Source of the DNA: Neobacillus niacini
GTDB lineage: Bacteria; Bacillota; Bacilli; Bacillales; Cytobacillaceae
NCBI RefSeq assembly: GCF_019749295.1
Contig: NZ_JACWFG010000001.1
Coordinates: forward strand, 580,604-644,603
Direction of reading: 5' to 3'
DNA length: 64,000 nt
Below the pieces are notes generated by a model. It saw nothing but the letters and a program-made list of their open reading frames with translations, ran no database searches and had not been told where the DNA came from. The position numbers were made by a program, and so were the translations under genes. Positions 37,458 to 46,198 of the stretch are shown in pieces. How positions within the stretch are numbered: the stretch's first letter is position 1; each line of letters starts with the position of its first letter.

Positions 37458-37988
37458 TTATTGAACAAGTTTTATTAATTCTTCTGAAACCTCCGCTACT
37501 GCACTATCCTCTTGTATATGAAATACAGGAACACCCAATTGTTCCCTGACTACTTCTATTAAAGAATGAGTCCAGACAATGACTGCCTTAATATTATTTA
37601 CATATGTAATCAGTTCCAGGTCATTCTCGTTTCTAAGAATTAGTAATTTGGGGTATGATTGTTTCTTATGTCCTTCAATTAAGATAATATCTGGGTGAAA
37701 ATAAGCCATAAATCTAATTTGTTCATCAAGAGTTAAAAAGGATTCATCTGCTTGCAGGATTAGTCTCCCATCGCCTTCAACCAAAGCAGCAAGTGCTCCA
37801 GCTTCAAGATGCCTGGATGAGTCCTTTTGAGGAATAACATCAGGCCTTCCACCATGTCCATGATGCTTGATGGTAACACTTTTTATACCTTGATTTTTTA
37901 ATGCTTGAATTAGTTTTACTATAAAAGTGGTTTTACCGCTATTTTGGTACCCCACAATTTGATAGATGAATGGCTTTACCAAGGCCAC
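37458..37988 (-). CDS. mobB: Molybdopterin-guanine dinucleotide biosynthesis protein MobB
   Basis: GTP-binding accessory protein for making the MGD form of the molybdenum cofactor; 176 residues. A P-loop G-Y-Q-N-S-G-K-T lies at residues 13-20 and the conserved K-H-H-G-H-G near 41-46. The start overlaps the end of moeA by 13 bp, so translation is coupled. It implies an MGD-type enzyme such as nitrate reductase elsewhere in the genome. mobA is not in this window. Confidence 0.93.
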   Translation of the reverse strand: MALVKPFIYQIVGYQNSGKTTFIVKLIQALKNQGIKSVTIKHHGHGGRPDVIPQKDSSRHLEAGALAALVEGDGRLILQADESFLTLDEQIRFMAYFHPDIILIEGHKKQSYPKLLILRNENDLELITYVNNIKAVIVWTHSLIEVVREQLGVPVFHIQEDSAVAEVSEELIKLVQ

Positions 37989-39241
37989 TCACTGCCAATA
38001 TGGTCTTCAAGCAGCAGAATGTCTACTTCATCTCCAGCATGAAAGCTTCTCGTTCCCCCAGGAAGAATCATTAAGGAATTAGCTCCTGAAAGACTCATTA
38101 TAATATTAGATTTATCTAATCCACTCGGGGTTACAATTAACCTGCCATTTTTTACGGAGTAAGCACTTCGGACAAATCGTGTGAATGGGTTGGCTTTAGG
38201 AAAATCGACCTCGAGCAATGCCTGTTCTTTACGTAAATGAGGTTTAGCGGAAAACAGCATTTTACGGATAATCGGCCGAGCAAATAACTCAAATCCTACA
38301 TAGCAGGCAGATGGATTACCTGATAATCCCAATAGAAGCTTCCCTTTAAATTGTGCTGCTGTTGTTACACTTCCAGGTCTCATCGCCACTTTATTAAATA
38401 AAACTTCAGCACCAAGCTTTTCATAGATCGCAGGGAGATAGTCAAAATCGCCAACAGAAACGCCGCCAGTGGTTATGAGTATATCGACTTTATCCAGAGC
38501 GTTTTTTACTGCTGTATAACAAGTATCAAATACGTCTGGAAGTTTACCATAATAATGGACAATTGCCCCAGTTCTTTGAATTTGCGCAGCGATCATATGT
38601 GAATTACTATTTCGGATTTTACCAGGTACCAATTCCTCATCCACTTCCAACAATTCCGTTCCAGTCGCAAACAACCCTATAACCGGTTTTTTTGCAACAG
38701 GAACTGAGTGGTAGCCGAATGTAGCCAGCATTGCTTGAATTCCAGGGTTTATTAATGTACCCTTTTTTACTAGGACTTCACCTTCTTTGGCATCTTCACC
38801 TCGATAGGATACATTATCCCCCTTATTAAAGCTTCGTTTTATTGACATATATGGTGTTCCATTTTTATCATAGGCTTTAGCAACTTCAAACATGACAACT
38901 GCGTCTGTACCTTCAGGCATCATTGCTCCAGTCATAATTCGAACGGCCTCGTATTCTTCAATGACCTTAGAAGACGTCATTCCCGCTCCAAGGTGGTCAA
39001 CCACTTTAAACTCTACTTGATTATTAATAGAGGCTCCCTTGGTATCTATAGACCGGACAGCAAAACCATCATATGGTGCTCGATCAAAATGAGGAACATC
39101 ACTCGTGGCAAGTAAATCTTCTGATAAATAGCGGCCATAGCTCTCATCAATTGAAACATACTCTGTTTTTCCATCTAATTGATATTCCATTATTTTATTA
39201 ACTGCATCCCCAATGGGGATTGGCTTTCTTCTCTCTAACAA
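37976..39241 (-). CDS. moeA: Molybdopterin molybdenumtransferase MoeA
   Basis: Inserts molybdate (or tungstate) into adenylylated molybdopterin; about 421 residues. Motifs: F-D-R-A-P-Y-D-G-F-A near residue 53, P-x-G-T-D-A-V near 115, T-G-G-V-S-V-G-D near 258 and L-S-G-N-P-S near 304. A TTG at 39241 with AGGAG nine bases upstream gives the family start M-L-E-R-R-K-P-I; a longer reading from 39271 is unlikely. It overlaps mobB by 13 bp. The ric gene diverges upstream. Confidence 0.93.
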   Translation of the reverse strand: MLERRKPIPIGDAVNKIMEYQLDGKTEYVSIDESYGRYLSEDLLATSDVPHFDRAPYDGFAVRSIDTKGASINNQVEFKVVDHLGAGMTSSKVIEEYEAVRIMTGAMMPEGTDAVVMFEVAKAYDKNGTPYMSIKRSFNKGDNVSYRGEDAKEGEVLVKKGTLINPGIQAMLATFGYHSVPVAKKPVIGLFATGTELLEVDEELVPGKIRNSNSHMIAAQIQRTGAIVHYYGKLPDVFDTCYTAVKNALDKVDILITTGGVSVGDFDYLPAIYEKLGAEVLFNKVAMRPGSVTTAAQFKGKLLLGLSGNPSACYVGFELFARPIIRKMLFSAKPHLRKEQALLEVDFPKANPFTRFVRSAYSVKNGRLIVTPSGLDKSNIIMSLSGANSLMILPGGTRSFHAGDEVDILLLEDHIGSEWPW

Positions 39242-39378
39242 TTCACTCAACTCCTGCAGGAAACAAATCAATTTTATGATAATTCTCTTATACCTATTTC
39301 ATTATAAGCCTATCGAAAAGTCACTAATATAGCAAACATCACATTATTTAACAAAAAAATATTAAATACATTCGAATG

Positions 39379-39421
39379 TGTGATTCAGGTCACCCATTTT
39401 TTTTAAGGAATACCTTATCCT
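39379..39421 (+). promoter_or_regulatory. Fnr-dependent (class II) promoter of ric
   Basis: TGTGA-TTCAGG-TCACC at 39379-39394 with -10 TATCCT at 39416-39421. The centre-to-centre distance is again 32 bp. The gene start is 44 bp farther on. Confidence 0.65.
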
Positions 39422-39464
39422 TAGGTTAGATATATGAAGAACAAACAAATATTAGGAGGAAATT

Positions 39465-40163
39465 ATGATTACTTTCCCTTTTTCTACAAATACATTAGTT
39501 AAAGATATTGTAAATGAACTGCCAAAAACGAGCGATGTTTTTAAGAAATTCAGAATTGATTTTTGTTGTGGTGGTAATATTCCACTATCACAGGCTATAG
39601 AAGCAAACGGATTAGATGAAAAAGCATTGATGAATGAATTAAAAGCAGTCTTTGAAAAGTATAGCTCTACGGAGACTGATTTAGATGTTTGGACTAAATC
39701 AGATTCTACAACCATTATAGATCATGTTATCAACCACTATCACCGAACATCAGAAGAAGAATTATCCCTGCTTAGCCCTTATGTAACTAAGGTTTCACGT
39801 GTTCATGGCGACACTCATCCAGAGCTATTAAAGGTTTATGAATTATTTTATGAATTTAAAAGAGAATTAATGGAGCATATGGCTAAAGAAGAAGCAGTTG
39901 TATTTCCGTTAATCAAACAACTTGCCGATGGTACGGTGGAAAATAGAGAAGAAGCAATTAATATGATTGTTGAGCTTGAGAAAGAACATGACCATGCAGG
40001 TGAAATCCTAAGACAGATTCGCGCCGTTACATCGGACTATGCGCTCCCAGTTGATGCTTGCGGGACGTACACATTAGTATACAAGCGATTAGAAGAACTA
40101 GAAGGACTAACATTTATGCATGTACATCTCGAAAATAACATTTTATTCCCTAGATACTTCTAA
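39465..40163 (+). CDS. ric: Iron-sulfur cluster repair di-iron protein Ric (ScdA/YtfE)
   Basis: Di-iron hemerythrin-like protein that repairs Fe-S clusters damaged by NO or peroxide; 232 residues. The N-terminal ScdA-N domain contains F-C-C-G-G-N (C34, C35). Histidines of the four-helix bundle appear in H-V-I-N-H-Y-H, H-P-E, E-H-M-A-K-E-E and E-K-E-H-D-H, with a final F-M-H-V-H-L-E-N-N. A strong GGAGGAAATT precedes the ATG. An Fnr-type promoter upstream links it to low oxygen or NO. Confidence 0.94.
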   Translation: MITFPFSTNTLVKDIVNELPKTSDVFKKFRIDFCCGGNIPLSQAIEANGLDEKALMNELKAVFEKYSSTETDLDVWTKSDSTTIIDHVINHYHRTSEEELSLLSPYVTKVSRVHGDTHPELLKVYELFYEFKRELMEHMAKEEAVVFPLIKQLADGTVENREEAINMIVELEKEHDHAGEILRQIRAVTSDYALPVDACGTYTLVYKRLEELEGLTFMHVHLENNILFPRYF

Positions 40164-40171
40164 GTAATTTA

Positions 40172-40198
40172 TAGAGGCTGCCGAACCAGCCTCTTTTC
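40172..40198 (+). terminator. Intrinsic terminator after ric
   Basis: AGAGGCTG/CAGCCTCT stem followed by TTTC. Confidence 0.7.
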
Positions 40199-40203
40199 TA
40201 TGT

Positions 40204-40231
40204 AAAAAACCTCTCTTTGGGAAAGAGAGGT
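40204..40231 (-). terminator. Intrinsic terminator after moaA
   Basis: AACCTCTCTTT/AAAGAGAGGTT stem followed by TTTT on the minus strand, abutting the ric terminator. Confidence 0.85.
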
Positions 40232-41247
40232 TAGCCGCCAATATAGGACATTTCAATTTTCTTACGGTTCTTTGCTGTCTCCTCTGTTCTTTCATCTGAA
40301 TACCGGTCATTCCGTCCATTCCAAATAGAAGTGATCCGGTTTCGCAGTTCTTCATCTGTTGCACCGTTTCTCATAAAGTTCCGAATATCATGACCATTCC
40401 CATTGAACAAACAAGTAAAAATTTGTCCATTAGCAGAAAGCCTGGACCGGGTACAACTGCTGCAAAATGATTCCGATACCGAAGAGATAAATCCTACATT
40501 AACATCAGAGTTTTGATAATTATATAACTTTGCGACTTCGCCAAAATAGGCTGGGTCAAGAGACTCTAATTGATAGTGCTCTTTTAATAGTTCATATATT
40601 TGCTTTTTTGTGATAACATCATCCATTTTCCAGCCATTAGATGAGCCTACATCCATATACTCAATAAAGCGGAGCTCCAGCCCATTCTTTAAACAAAAGT
40701 CAGCCATTGGAATGATTTCAGTATCGTTGAGGCCTTTTTTTACGACCATATTTATTTTAATTTTGAGACCAGCCTTCTTAGCTGCTTCAATCCCATCTAA
40801 AACAGGCTGAGTGCCAACACCACGACCGTTAATTTTACCAAACAACTCGTCATTTAAGGTATCCAGGCTGATATTGACCCGTTTAAGACCAGCATTCTTT
40901 AATTTTTCAGCTAGTTTAGGAAGGAGTACCCCATTTGTTGTCAGTGCTATATCTTTTAAACCCTCAATTTTTGAAAGCTTTTCTACCAAAATCGGAAGAT
41001 CTTTGCGAAGAAGCGGCTCGCCGCCAGTTAAGCGTATTTTTTCCACACCTACACTAATAAAAGCCTTTGCAACACGCTCAATTTCCTCATAAGTAAGCAA
41101 CGCACTTTTGGGCAGAAATTCAAAATCATCACCAAATTGATCGGCAGGCATGCAATATTGACAGCGAAAATTACAACGATCGATTACTGAGATTCTTAAA
41201 TCACGTAACGGGCGATCTAATTTATCTTTAATAATGGTCTTTTCCAT
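40231..41247 (-). CDS. moaA: GTP 3',8-cyclase MoaA
   Basis: Radical SAM enzyme for the first step of molybdopterin synthesis (GTP to 3',8-cyclo-GTP), working with MoaC; 338 residues. The radical SAM C-x3-C-x2-C lies at C25, C29, C32. A C-terminal second cluster is seen as [10 protein letters not shown] plus a later cysteine, and the protein ends in the functional G-G tail. The ATG 41247 has GGAG nine bases upstream; an ORF extension to 41370 is not coding-like. moaC is not in this window. Confidence 0.95.
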   Translation of the reverse strand: MEKTIIKDKLDRPLRDLRISVIDRCNFRCQYCMPADQFGDDFEFLPKSALLTYEEIERVAKAFISVGVEKIRLTGGEPLLRKDLPILVEKLSKIEGLKDIALTTNGVLLPKLAEKLKNAGLKRVNISLDTLNDELFGKINGRGVGTQPVLDGIEAAKKAGLKIKINMVVKKGLNDTEIIPMADFCLKNGLELRFIEYMDVGSSNGWKMDDVITKKQIYELLKEHYQLESLDPAYFGEVAKLYNYQNSDVNVGFISSVSESFCSSCTRSRLSANGQIFTCLFNGNGHDIRNFMRNGATDEELRNRITSIWNGRNDRYSDERTEETAKNRKKIEMSYIGG

Positions 41248-41518
41248 TAATATCAACTCCATTATTTTAAAAGCGAATAATATATTGCAAGTGTACCAAC
41301 TATTAATAAAAAATACAGTTACTTTATTCACTATCATAACATTTCTTTTCTTATTTATTAACGCAATCATTGAAGATTTATTAAAAGTTGACCATAAAAT
41401 TTGAGAGTTTTCACTATATTGTCATTGTTTACTCCGTTAAAACTTAAAAACCTGCGATAAAATAAGACTAACGAAAATAAAAGTTTAAGGTCAAACAATA
41501 CCCTCGAGGTGAGAATAT

Positions 41519-42217
41519 ATGATAACTAATATTAAACCAACTCATTCCATAGAAATTAAAGAATTACTTAGATTTGCCGATCGGAAAATTAGAAGTGAAA
41601 GAGGATCCTATTTATTTCAGGAAGGTATGCTGGCAGAAGAACTTTATATCATTATCTCTGGAAAAGTTCAAATCAGTAAAATTACTTCAGATGGACGTGA
41701 ACTATCTTTAAGAATTTGCGGCGAAAATGATATCTGCGGCGAATTAACGCTTTTTACTGACAATCCAAGGTATTTATTAAGCGCCAGAATTCTAGAGGAA
41801 GGTGAAATAGTAGCTATTAAAAAGGATGTAATCGAGAGTGAAATATTCCAAAATAGTAAGCTTGCCTTTGAGTTTATGAAATGGATGAGTGACCATTTCC
41901 GTAAAACCCAGACGAAATTTCGTGACCTTGTCTTGAATGGAAAACGAGGAGCACTTTTCTCTACGTTAATTCGAATGTCTAATAGCTATGGTATTCATAA
42001 AGAAAACGAAATATTAATTGATCTACCATTAACAAACCAGGAGCTTGCAAACTTTTGTGGAACTTCAAGAGAAAGCACAAACCGTATCCTAAGTGAATTG
42101 AAAAAAGATAAAAAAATAAGTATTAAAAAAGGAAAAATATCAATTTTAGATCTTCAATATTTAAAAGATGAAATCGGCTGTGAAAATTGTCCGGCTGTCT
42201 ACTGCAGCATTGAATAA
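41519..42217 (+). CDS. fnr: Crp/Fnr-family oxygen-responsive regulator (copy 2)
   Basis: Second Fnr paralogue, 232 residues, collinear with the copy at 35.8 kb. It has the same sensor and helix-turn-helix layout, with recognition region C-G-T-S-R-E-S-T-N-R. The C-terminal C-x2-C-x4-C (C221, C224, C229) is conserved. GAGGTGAG precedes the ATG. The two copies differ in the recognition helix (V-V versus S-T) and in the C-terminal spacer, so they may differ in DNA or cluster behaviour. Monocistronic. Confidence 0.9.
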   Translation: MITNIKPTHSIEIKELLRFADRKIRSERGSYLFQEGMLAEELYIIISGKVQISKITSDGRELSLRICGENDICGELTLFTDNPRYLLSARILEEGEIVAIKKDVIESEIFQNSKLAFEFMKWMSDHFRKTQTKFRDLVLNGKRGALFSTLIRMSNSYGIHKENEILIDLPLTNQELANFCGTSRESTNRILSELKKDKKISIKKGKISILDLQYLKDEIGCENCPAVYCSIE

Positions 42218-42219
42218 TA

Positions 42220-42257
42220 GGATGGAAGCAATCACGAATGATTGCTTCCATTTTTTA
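42220..42257 (+). terminator. Intrinsic terminator after fnr copy 2
   Basis: A GGAAGCAATCA/TGATTGCTTCC stem followed by ATTTTTT. Confidence 0.88.
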
Positions 42258-43385
42258 TTATGATTGAACTTGTTTTTCCCTCATCGCTTTTGGAATATAT
42301 ACACAGAATGGTTCGCTCTCCAGGTAATCTCCAGTCATTGCATAAGCTCTTGATCTTGAACCGCCGCAGACATGGCGGAATTCACAAACACCACATTTTC
42401 CTTTATAAAGATCAGGATTTCTAAGTGATTTAAAAATTGGTGATTCTCGATAAATCTCCGCTAATGGTGTTTCACGGACATTTCCTGCTTTTACTGGTAA
42501 TAAACCGCTTGGATATACATCTCCAATATGCGAGATGAAGACAAATCCATTTCCATCATTAACACCTTTAGGTGCTCGTCCAAGCCCGTCAATTGATCCA
42601 GTTAACCCCTGTTCTGTTAACGCGCTTAAATAATTTATTTCTTCTGCCTGATCTTTTGCCTCACGCATCTTTTGCTGAATAACAACGCGGCGATAATGCT
42701 GGGCTGCAGTTGTTTTTATATCAAAAGAAACACGTTTACTTAGGTCATACAGCCATCTGAATACCTTCTCGTGTTCTACAGGTGAAATCATATCTGATTC
42801 TTGACCCCTTCCTGTTGGGACAAGGAAAAAGACACTCCAAAGGACACACCCTAAATCCTCGACCATTTTTGCCATTTCATCCAGGTACTCAATGTTATAT
42901 CTTGATATTACCGTATTTATTTGAATTGGAATTTCGAGTTCATGTAAGTATTTAATTCTTTCCATTGTGAGGTCGAAGGATCCCGCTGTTCCGCGGAAAT
43001 GATCATGAACTTCAGCAGTTGGTCCATCAATACTAAATGCCCAACGGGAAAGACCAACTTCCTTCGCCTTTTCAATCGCTTCTTTTGTAACATTTGGTGT
43101 CGCACTCGGGGTCATGGAAACTCTAACGCCTTTTTCTACTGCATATTTTGCAATATCAAAAACATCTTGTCTCATTAATGGGTCTCCGCCCGTAAAGACA
43201 AGCATTGGATTATTCATTTCGTATATCTGATCGATTAGGTTTTTACCTTCTTCAAAAGATAGTTCACGCGGGTCTCTTCTTAATTGAGCTTCTGCACGAC
43301 AGTGTAAACAAGCCAGCTGACAAGCACGTGTGAGTTCCCATATAACGATAAATGGATCTTTATTAAAATCTCGGCCAAAAGCCAT
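42258..43385 (-). CDS. Radical SAM/SPASM protein (TIGR04053/AhbD-NirJ-like)
   Basis: Radical SAM enzyme of 375 residues with a C-terminal SPASM domain. The N-terminal cluster motif C-Q-L-A-C-L-H-C lies near residues 17-24; the SPASM cysteines include C-G-V-C-E-F-R-H-V-C-G-G-S-R near 340-352 and a further C near 368. Closest types are the TIGR04053 family and haem/cofactor-maturing AhbD/NirJ proteins; the substrate is uncertain. A class II Fnr promoter precedes it, so it is probably an anaerobic function. It might serve haem d1, haem or peptide maturation. Confidence 0.85.
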   Translation of the reverse strand: MAFGRDFNKDPFIVIWELTRACQLACLHCRAEAQLRRDPRELSFEEGKNLIDQIYEMNNPMLVFTGGDPLMRQDVFDIAKYAVEKGVRVSMTPSATPNVTKEAIEKAKEVGLSRWAFSIDGPTAEVHDHFRGTAGSFDLTMERIKYLHELEIPIQINTVISRYNIEYLDEMAKMVEDLGCVLWSVFFLVPTGRGQESDMISPVEHEKVFRWLYDLSKRVSFDIKTTAAQHYRRVVIQQKMREAKDQAEEINYLSALTEQGLTGSIDGLGRAPKGVNDGNGFVFISHIGDVYPSGLLPVKAGNVRETPLAEIYRESPIFKSLRNPDLYKGKCGVCEFRHVCGGSRSRAYAMTGDYLESEPFCVYIPKAMREKQVQS

Positions 43386-43438
43386 ATGAAACGCCTCCTA
43401 AACGGCCATTTCAAAAACCAAACAGCCTTATTACCTGT

Positions 43439-43481
43439 ATTATATAGGGGATTCCACTATCGATAAGTGAACTACCTCACA
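43439..43481 (-). promoter_or_regulatory. Fnr-dependent (class II) promoter of the radical SAM gene
   Basis: TGTGA-GGTAGT-TCACT at 43466-43481 and a consensus -10 TATAAT at 43439-43444, centres 32 bp apart, the same layout as for ywiC and ric. Confidence 0.8.
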
Positions 43482-43520
43482 TTACGCCTAAAAGATATGT
43501 CCACTTTGTGAAGAGACAAT

Positions 43521-43551
43521 AAAAAAACAGCAGAAACTATCTGCTGTTTTA
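43521..43551 (-). terminator. Intrinsic terminator after yitW
   Basis: AACAGCAGA/TCTGCTGTT stem followed by TTTTTTATT on the minus strand. Confidence 0.82.
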
Positions 43552-43560
43552 CTTAAATTC

Positions 43561-43869
43561 TTAGCGAATTCCTAATGCGATTTTAGCATACCGGGACATC
43601 ATTTCCTTGTTCCATGGCGGGTTAAACACGATATTAACCTCAACTTCTTTTATTTCTGGTATATCTGCTAATGCTCTTTTTACTTGGTCTACTATTGTAC
43701 CTGCAAGCGGGCAGCCCATTGAAGTTAACGTCATCGTAATCGTAACGTTCCCTTCATCATCCATCTCAGCATCGTATACCAAGCCTAGGTTTACAATATC
43801 TACACCTAATTCAGGGTCTATTACCAATTCTAGTGCACCCATGATATTTTCTTTTAATTCTTCATTCAT
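43561..43869 (-). CDS. yitW: MIP18/DUF59 Fe-S assembly factor (YitW)
   Basis: Small Fe-S cluster assembly or carrier protein of the DUF59/PaaD-SufT type, 102 residues. The conserved D-P-E-L-G-V-D-I-V-N-L-G-L-V-Y motif is at the N-terminus and T-S-M-G-C-P, with the reactive cysteine, near 50-55. It is translated 16 bp after yitV. Near Fnr, MoaA and a radical SAM protein it fits the local Fe-S theme, though the yitV-yitW pair itself is common in Bacillus. Confidence 0.9.
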   Translation of the reverse strand: MNEELKENIMGALELVIDPELGVDIVNLGLVYDAEMDDEGNVTITMTLTSMGCPLAGTIVDQVKRALADIPEIKEVEVNIVFNPPWNKEMMSRYAKIALGIR

Positions 43870-43885
43870 TTTATAAACACTCCTT

Positions 43886-44659
43886 TTATTTTAATAAATG
43901 TTTCTCGAACCATTCAACGGTGGCTTTTAAACCTTCTCTGCTAACCTTGTGATCGGCTTGTGCATCACCTATGAAGTGAAGATTAGCTGGTGTCTGCTGA
44001 TAATTTTCTTTTATTGTTTGATAAAATTTGTATGTTAAGTGATACGGGACAATTGGATCCTTTTTTCCATGCCAAAATAATAAAGGGCGATTTTCAAGTT
44101 TTTCTGGTTGAAGACTTAAATCATATTGTCGCAGATATGATAATTGCTCTTCAATTTGTTCATTCGTGAAAGAAAGATTAACACCAAGGCTTTGCATTTG
44201 TTCTAATTGCCAATGTAAATATTCCTCATAAGCTGGCATTCCCATTAAGCTGACTGCTGCTTTAACCCATTTATATTTAGTTAAAGCACCCAAGGTAACA
44301 ATACCACCCATTGAAGTTCCAGCAAGTCCAATTTGCTCCTGATCTGCTAAGCCCTCATTAACATAGTATTCCTTATAATCGTTTAATTCATGGATTGTCT
44401 TAATGACAATTTCCCAAAAATGACTGTATAGATTTTTCTCAGGTAACCCCTTCCCTCTTTCACCATGGTAGATCGCCTCTGGTAAGATAACCCGAAATCC
44501 CTTTTCCGCTAATAAATAGGCGTAATGGAGATTATGTTCCTTTGCACTCGTAAATCCATGATTAAAAATAATAAACGGAAGTTTTTTTTGTTGGTCACTC
44601 TTATTTACTATATGTAGATAAGGATTATTTTTCAGCAAACTTTTTTCTACAACAATCAC
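43886..44659 (-). CDS. yitV: YitV-like alpha/beta hydrolase
   Basis: Alpha/beta-hydrolase of 257 residues. Visible: oxyanion loop N-H-G-F-T-S near 33-38, nucleophile elbow G-T-S-M-G-G near 121-126, an acid segment D-P-I-V-P near 207 and a late A-D-H-K-V-S histidine. Probably a cytoplasmic esterase; substrate unknown. The GTG start at 44659 follows AGGAGG ten bases upstream. Operon partner yitW follows at 16 bp. Confidence 0.88.
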   Translation of the reverse strand: MIVVEKSLLKNNPYLHIVNKSDQQKKLPFIIFNHGFTSAKEHNLHYAYLLAEKGFRVILPEAIYHGERGKGLPEKNLYSHFWEIVIKTIHELNDYKEYYVNEGLADQEQIGLAGTSMGGIVTLGALTKYKWVKAAVSLMGMPAYEEYLHWQLEQMQSLGVNLSFTNEQIEEQLSYLRQYDLSLQPEKLENRPLLFWHGKKDPIVPYHLTYKFYQTIKENYQQTPANLHFIGDAQADHKVSREGLKATVEWFEKHLLK

Positions 44660-44877
44660 TTAGGTAGAACCTCCTGGGTAAATTAAGTATATCGGAATTC
44701 CAATTCATATAAAGTGAATTTTTTTACAGGTAAGGTATAAAATTGTTAACATAGTATTTATACAAATTTGATTTTCAAACTATAAAAAGAAAATTCATAG
44801 TTGTAGTGTAACATTTCGTTCACTAATTATCTAAAGCTTAGACTTATGGAATTAAAAACATTTAAAGAGGAGTTAAT

Positions 44878-45690
44878 ATGGCAGAAAAACATTTAATCGC
44901 ATTAGACTTAGATGGAACCTTATTAAAAGATGATAAAACCATTTCTGAAAAAACAAAAAATGTTCTAAGTAAAGCGCGTGAAGAGGGACATGTTGTAATG
45001 ATTGCAACGGGAAGACCCTATCGTTCCAGTGAACCATATTACCGCGAACTCAAGCTGGACACTCCCATTGTGAATTTTAATGGTGCCTTCATGCATCATC
45101 CTCTTGATTCAAGCTGGGGATTTTTCCATGACCCGCTTGATGTGAAGGTAGCGAAGGAGATTGTGGAAGCCTGCCGCTCCTTTCATTTCCACAATATTAT
45201 TGCAGAAGTGATTGATGATGTTTATTTCCATTATCATGACGAAAAATTGCTAGATATCTTTAGTATGGGAAATCCAAGAGTTACAACAGGTGATTTACGG
45301 AATTACCTTCAAGATTCTCCTACGAGTTTGTTAATTCATACCGAGGAGAGTGAATTAAAGAGTATCCGACAACATTTGTCAGATGTTCATGCTGAGGTTA
45401 TTGACCACCGCAGCTGGGCAGCACCATGGCATGTAATTGAAATCATTAAAACTGGCTTAAGCAAGGCTGTTGGGTTAAAAAAAGCTTCTGAATACTTCAA
45501 CATTCCCCCTGAAAGAATTATTGCTTTTGGTGATGAAGATAATGACTTGGAAATGCTTGAATATGCAGGTCATGGAATTGCAATGGGAAATGCGATAGAT
45601 CAAGTTAAAACAGTCGCAAATGAAGTGACGCTTACGAATGAAGAAGATGGTATTGGCGTATATTTGTCAGATTTGTTAAATCTCAAATAA
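44878..45690 (+). CDS. yitU: Cof-type HAD phosphatase (YitU)
   Basis: HAD-superfamily IIB (Cof) hydrolase, 270 residues. Motif I is D-L-D-G-T-L at residues 10-15 (nucleophile D10), motif II A-T-G-R near 43, and motif IV G-D-E-D-N-D near 221. B. subtilis YitU is reported to dephosphorylate the riboflavin precursor 5-amino-6-ribitylamino-uracil phosphate, so a similar activity is possible. It is divergent from yitV, with GAGGAG before the ATG. Confidence 0.9.
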   Translation: MAEKHLIALDLDGTLLKDDKTISEKTKNVLSKAREEGHVVMIATGRPYRSSEPYYRELKLDTPIVNFNGAFMHHPLDSSWGFFHDPLDVKVAKEIVEACRSFHFHNIIAEVIDDVYFHYHDEKLLDIFSMGNPRVTTGDLRNYLQDSPTSLLIHTEESELKSIRQHLSDVHAEVIDHRSWAAPWHVIEIIKTGLSKAVGLKKASEYFNIPPERIIAFGDEDNDLEMLEYAGHGIAMGNAIDQVKTVANEVTLTNEEDGIGVYLSDLLNLK

Positions 45691-45803
45691 TGGTTGGCGG
45701 TCACCATTGTTTACCTAAATGAAAAACTCTGAGTTGAGCATACTAACTTTTGTGAGGCAGTATACACTGCTTCACACAAGCTCACCAAATTGGAGGGATT
45801 GCA

Positions 45804-45956
45804 ATGGGTAAACGAAACAAATCAAAACGCTTTGTCCAGCAAGGAGTGGATACTGTCAGTAAGCACGATGAACGTATTCCTTACCACATGACCTACGCTG
45901 AAGCGGAAGCCCAGAAAATGTCCAATGTGCGTGACTCCTCGCTTGGAGGAATATAA
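45804..45956 (+). CDS. Small hydrophilic protein (50 residues), unknown
   Basis: Short charged protein: a basic start G-K-R-N-K-S-K-R-F, a middle D-T-V-S-K-H-D-E-R-I-P-Y-H-M-T and an acidic/Ala end A-E-A-E-A-Q-K-M. A GGAGGG site lies 6 bases before the ATG. Three bases after its stop comes the DUF3813 gene, so they form a pair. I do not recognise the family. Confidence 0.65.
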   Translation: MGKRNKSKRFVQQGVDTVSKHDERIPYHMTYAEAEAQKMSNVRDSSLGGI

Positions 45957-45958
45957 AT

Positions 45959-46144
45959 ATGGGAAACCAGTTGTTCCAAGAAGCCAGAAGATTTGTTGAG
46001 ATGGCGAAGTCGGCCGACCCTGCTGAACGGAGTTCTGTGGTTTCGAAAGCGAAAAATGCTTTAAGTTCTGCATACGCTAATTCAACAGCCGCAGAACAAA
46101 GTCAGCTCCAAGAAATGCAAAATGAGCTTGAACAATTGAAATAA
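45959..46144 (+). CDS. DUF3813 family protein (61 residues)
   Basis: Small helical protein matching the DUF3813 pattern: G-N-x-L-F-Q-E-A-R-x-x-V-E-x-A followed by alanine/serine- and glutamine-rich helices. The ATG follows GGAGGAATAT, which is the 3' end of the preceding 50-residue gene, so the two are coupled. A spore role is often supposed for this family but is unproven. Confidence 0.8.
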   Translation: MGNQLFQEARRFVEMAKSADPAERSSVVSKAKNALSSAYANSTAAEQSQLQEMQNELEQLK

Positions 46145-46147
46145 CCG

Positions 46148-46187
46148 AAAAAAGCTGGCACGTTACTAAAAGCGTGCCAGCTTTTCA
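46148..46187. terminator. Bidirectional terminator
   Basis: An AAAAGCTGGCACG/CGTGCCAGCTTTT stem lies between the DUF3813 gene and the convergent BsuPI gene. Confidence 0.92.
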
Positions 46188-46198
46188 TTTCTAATTTT

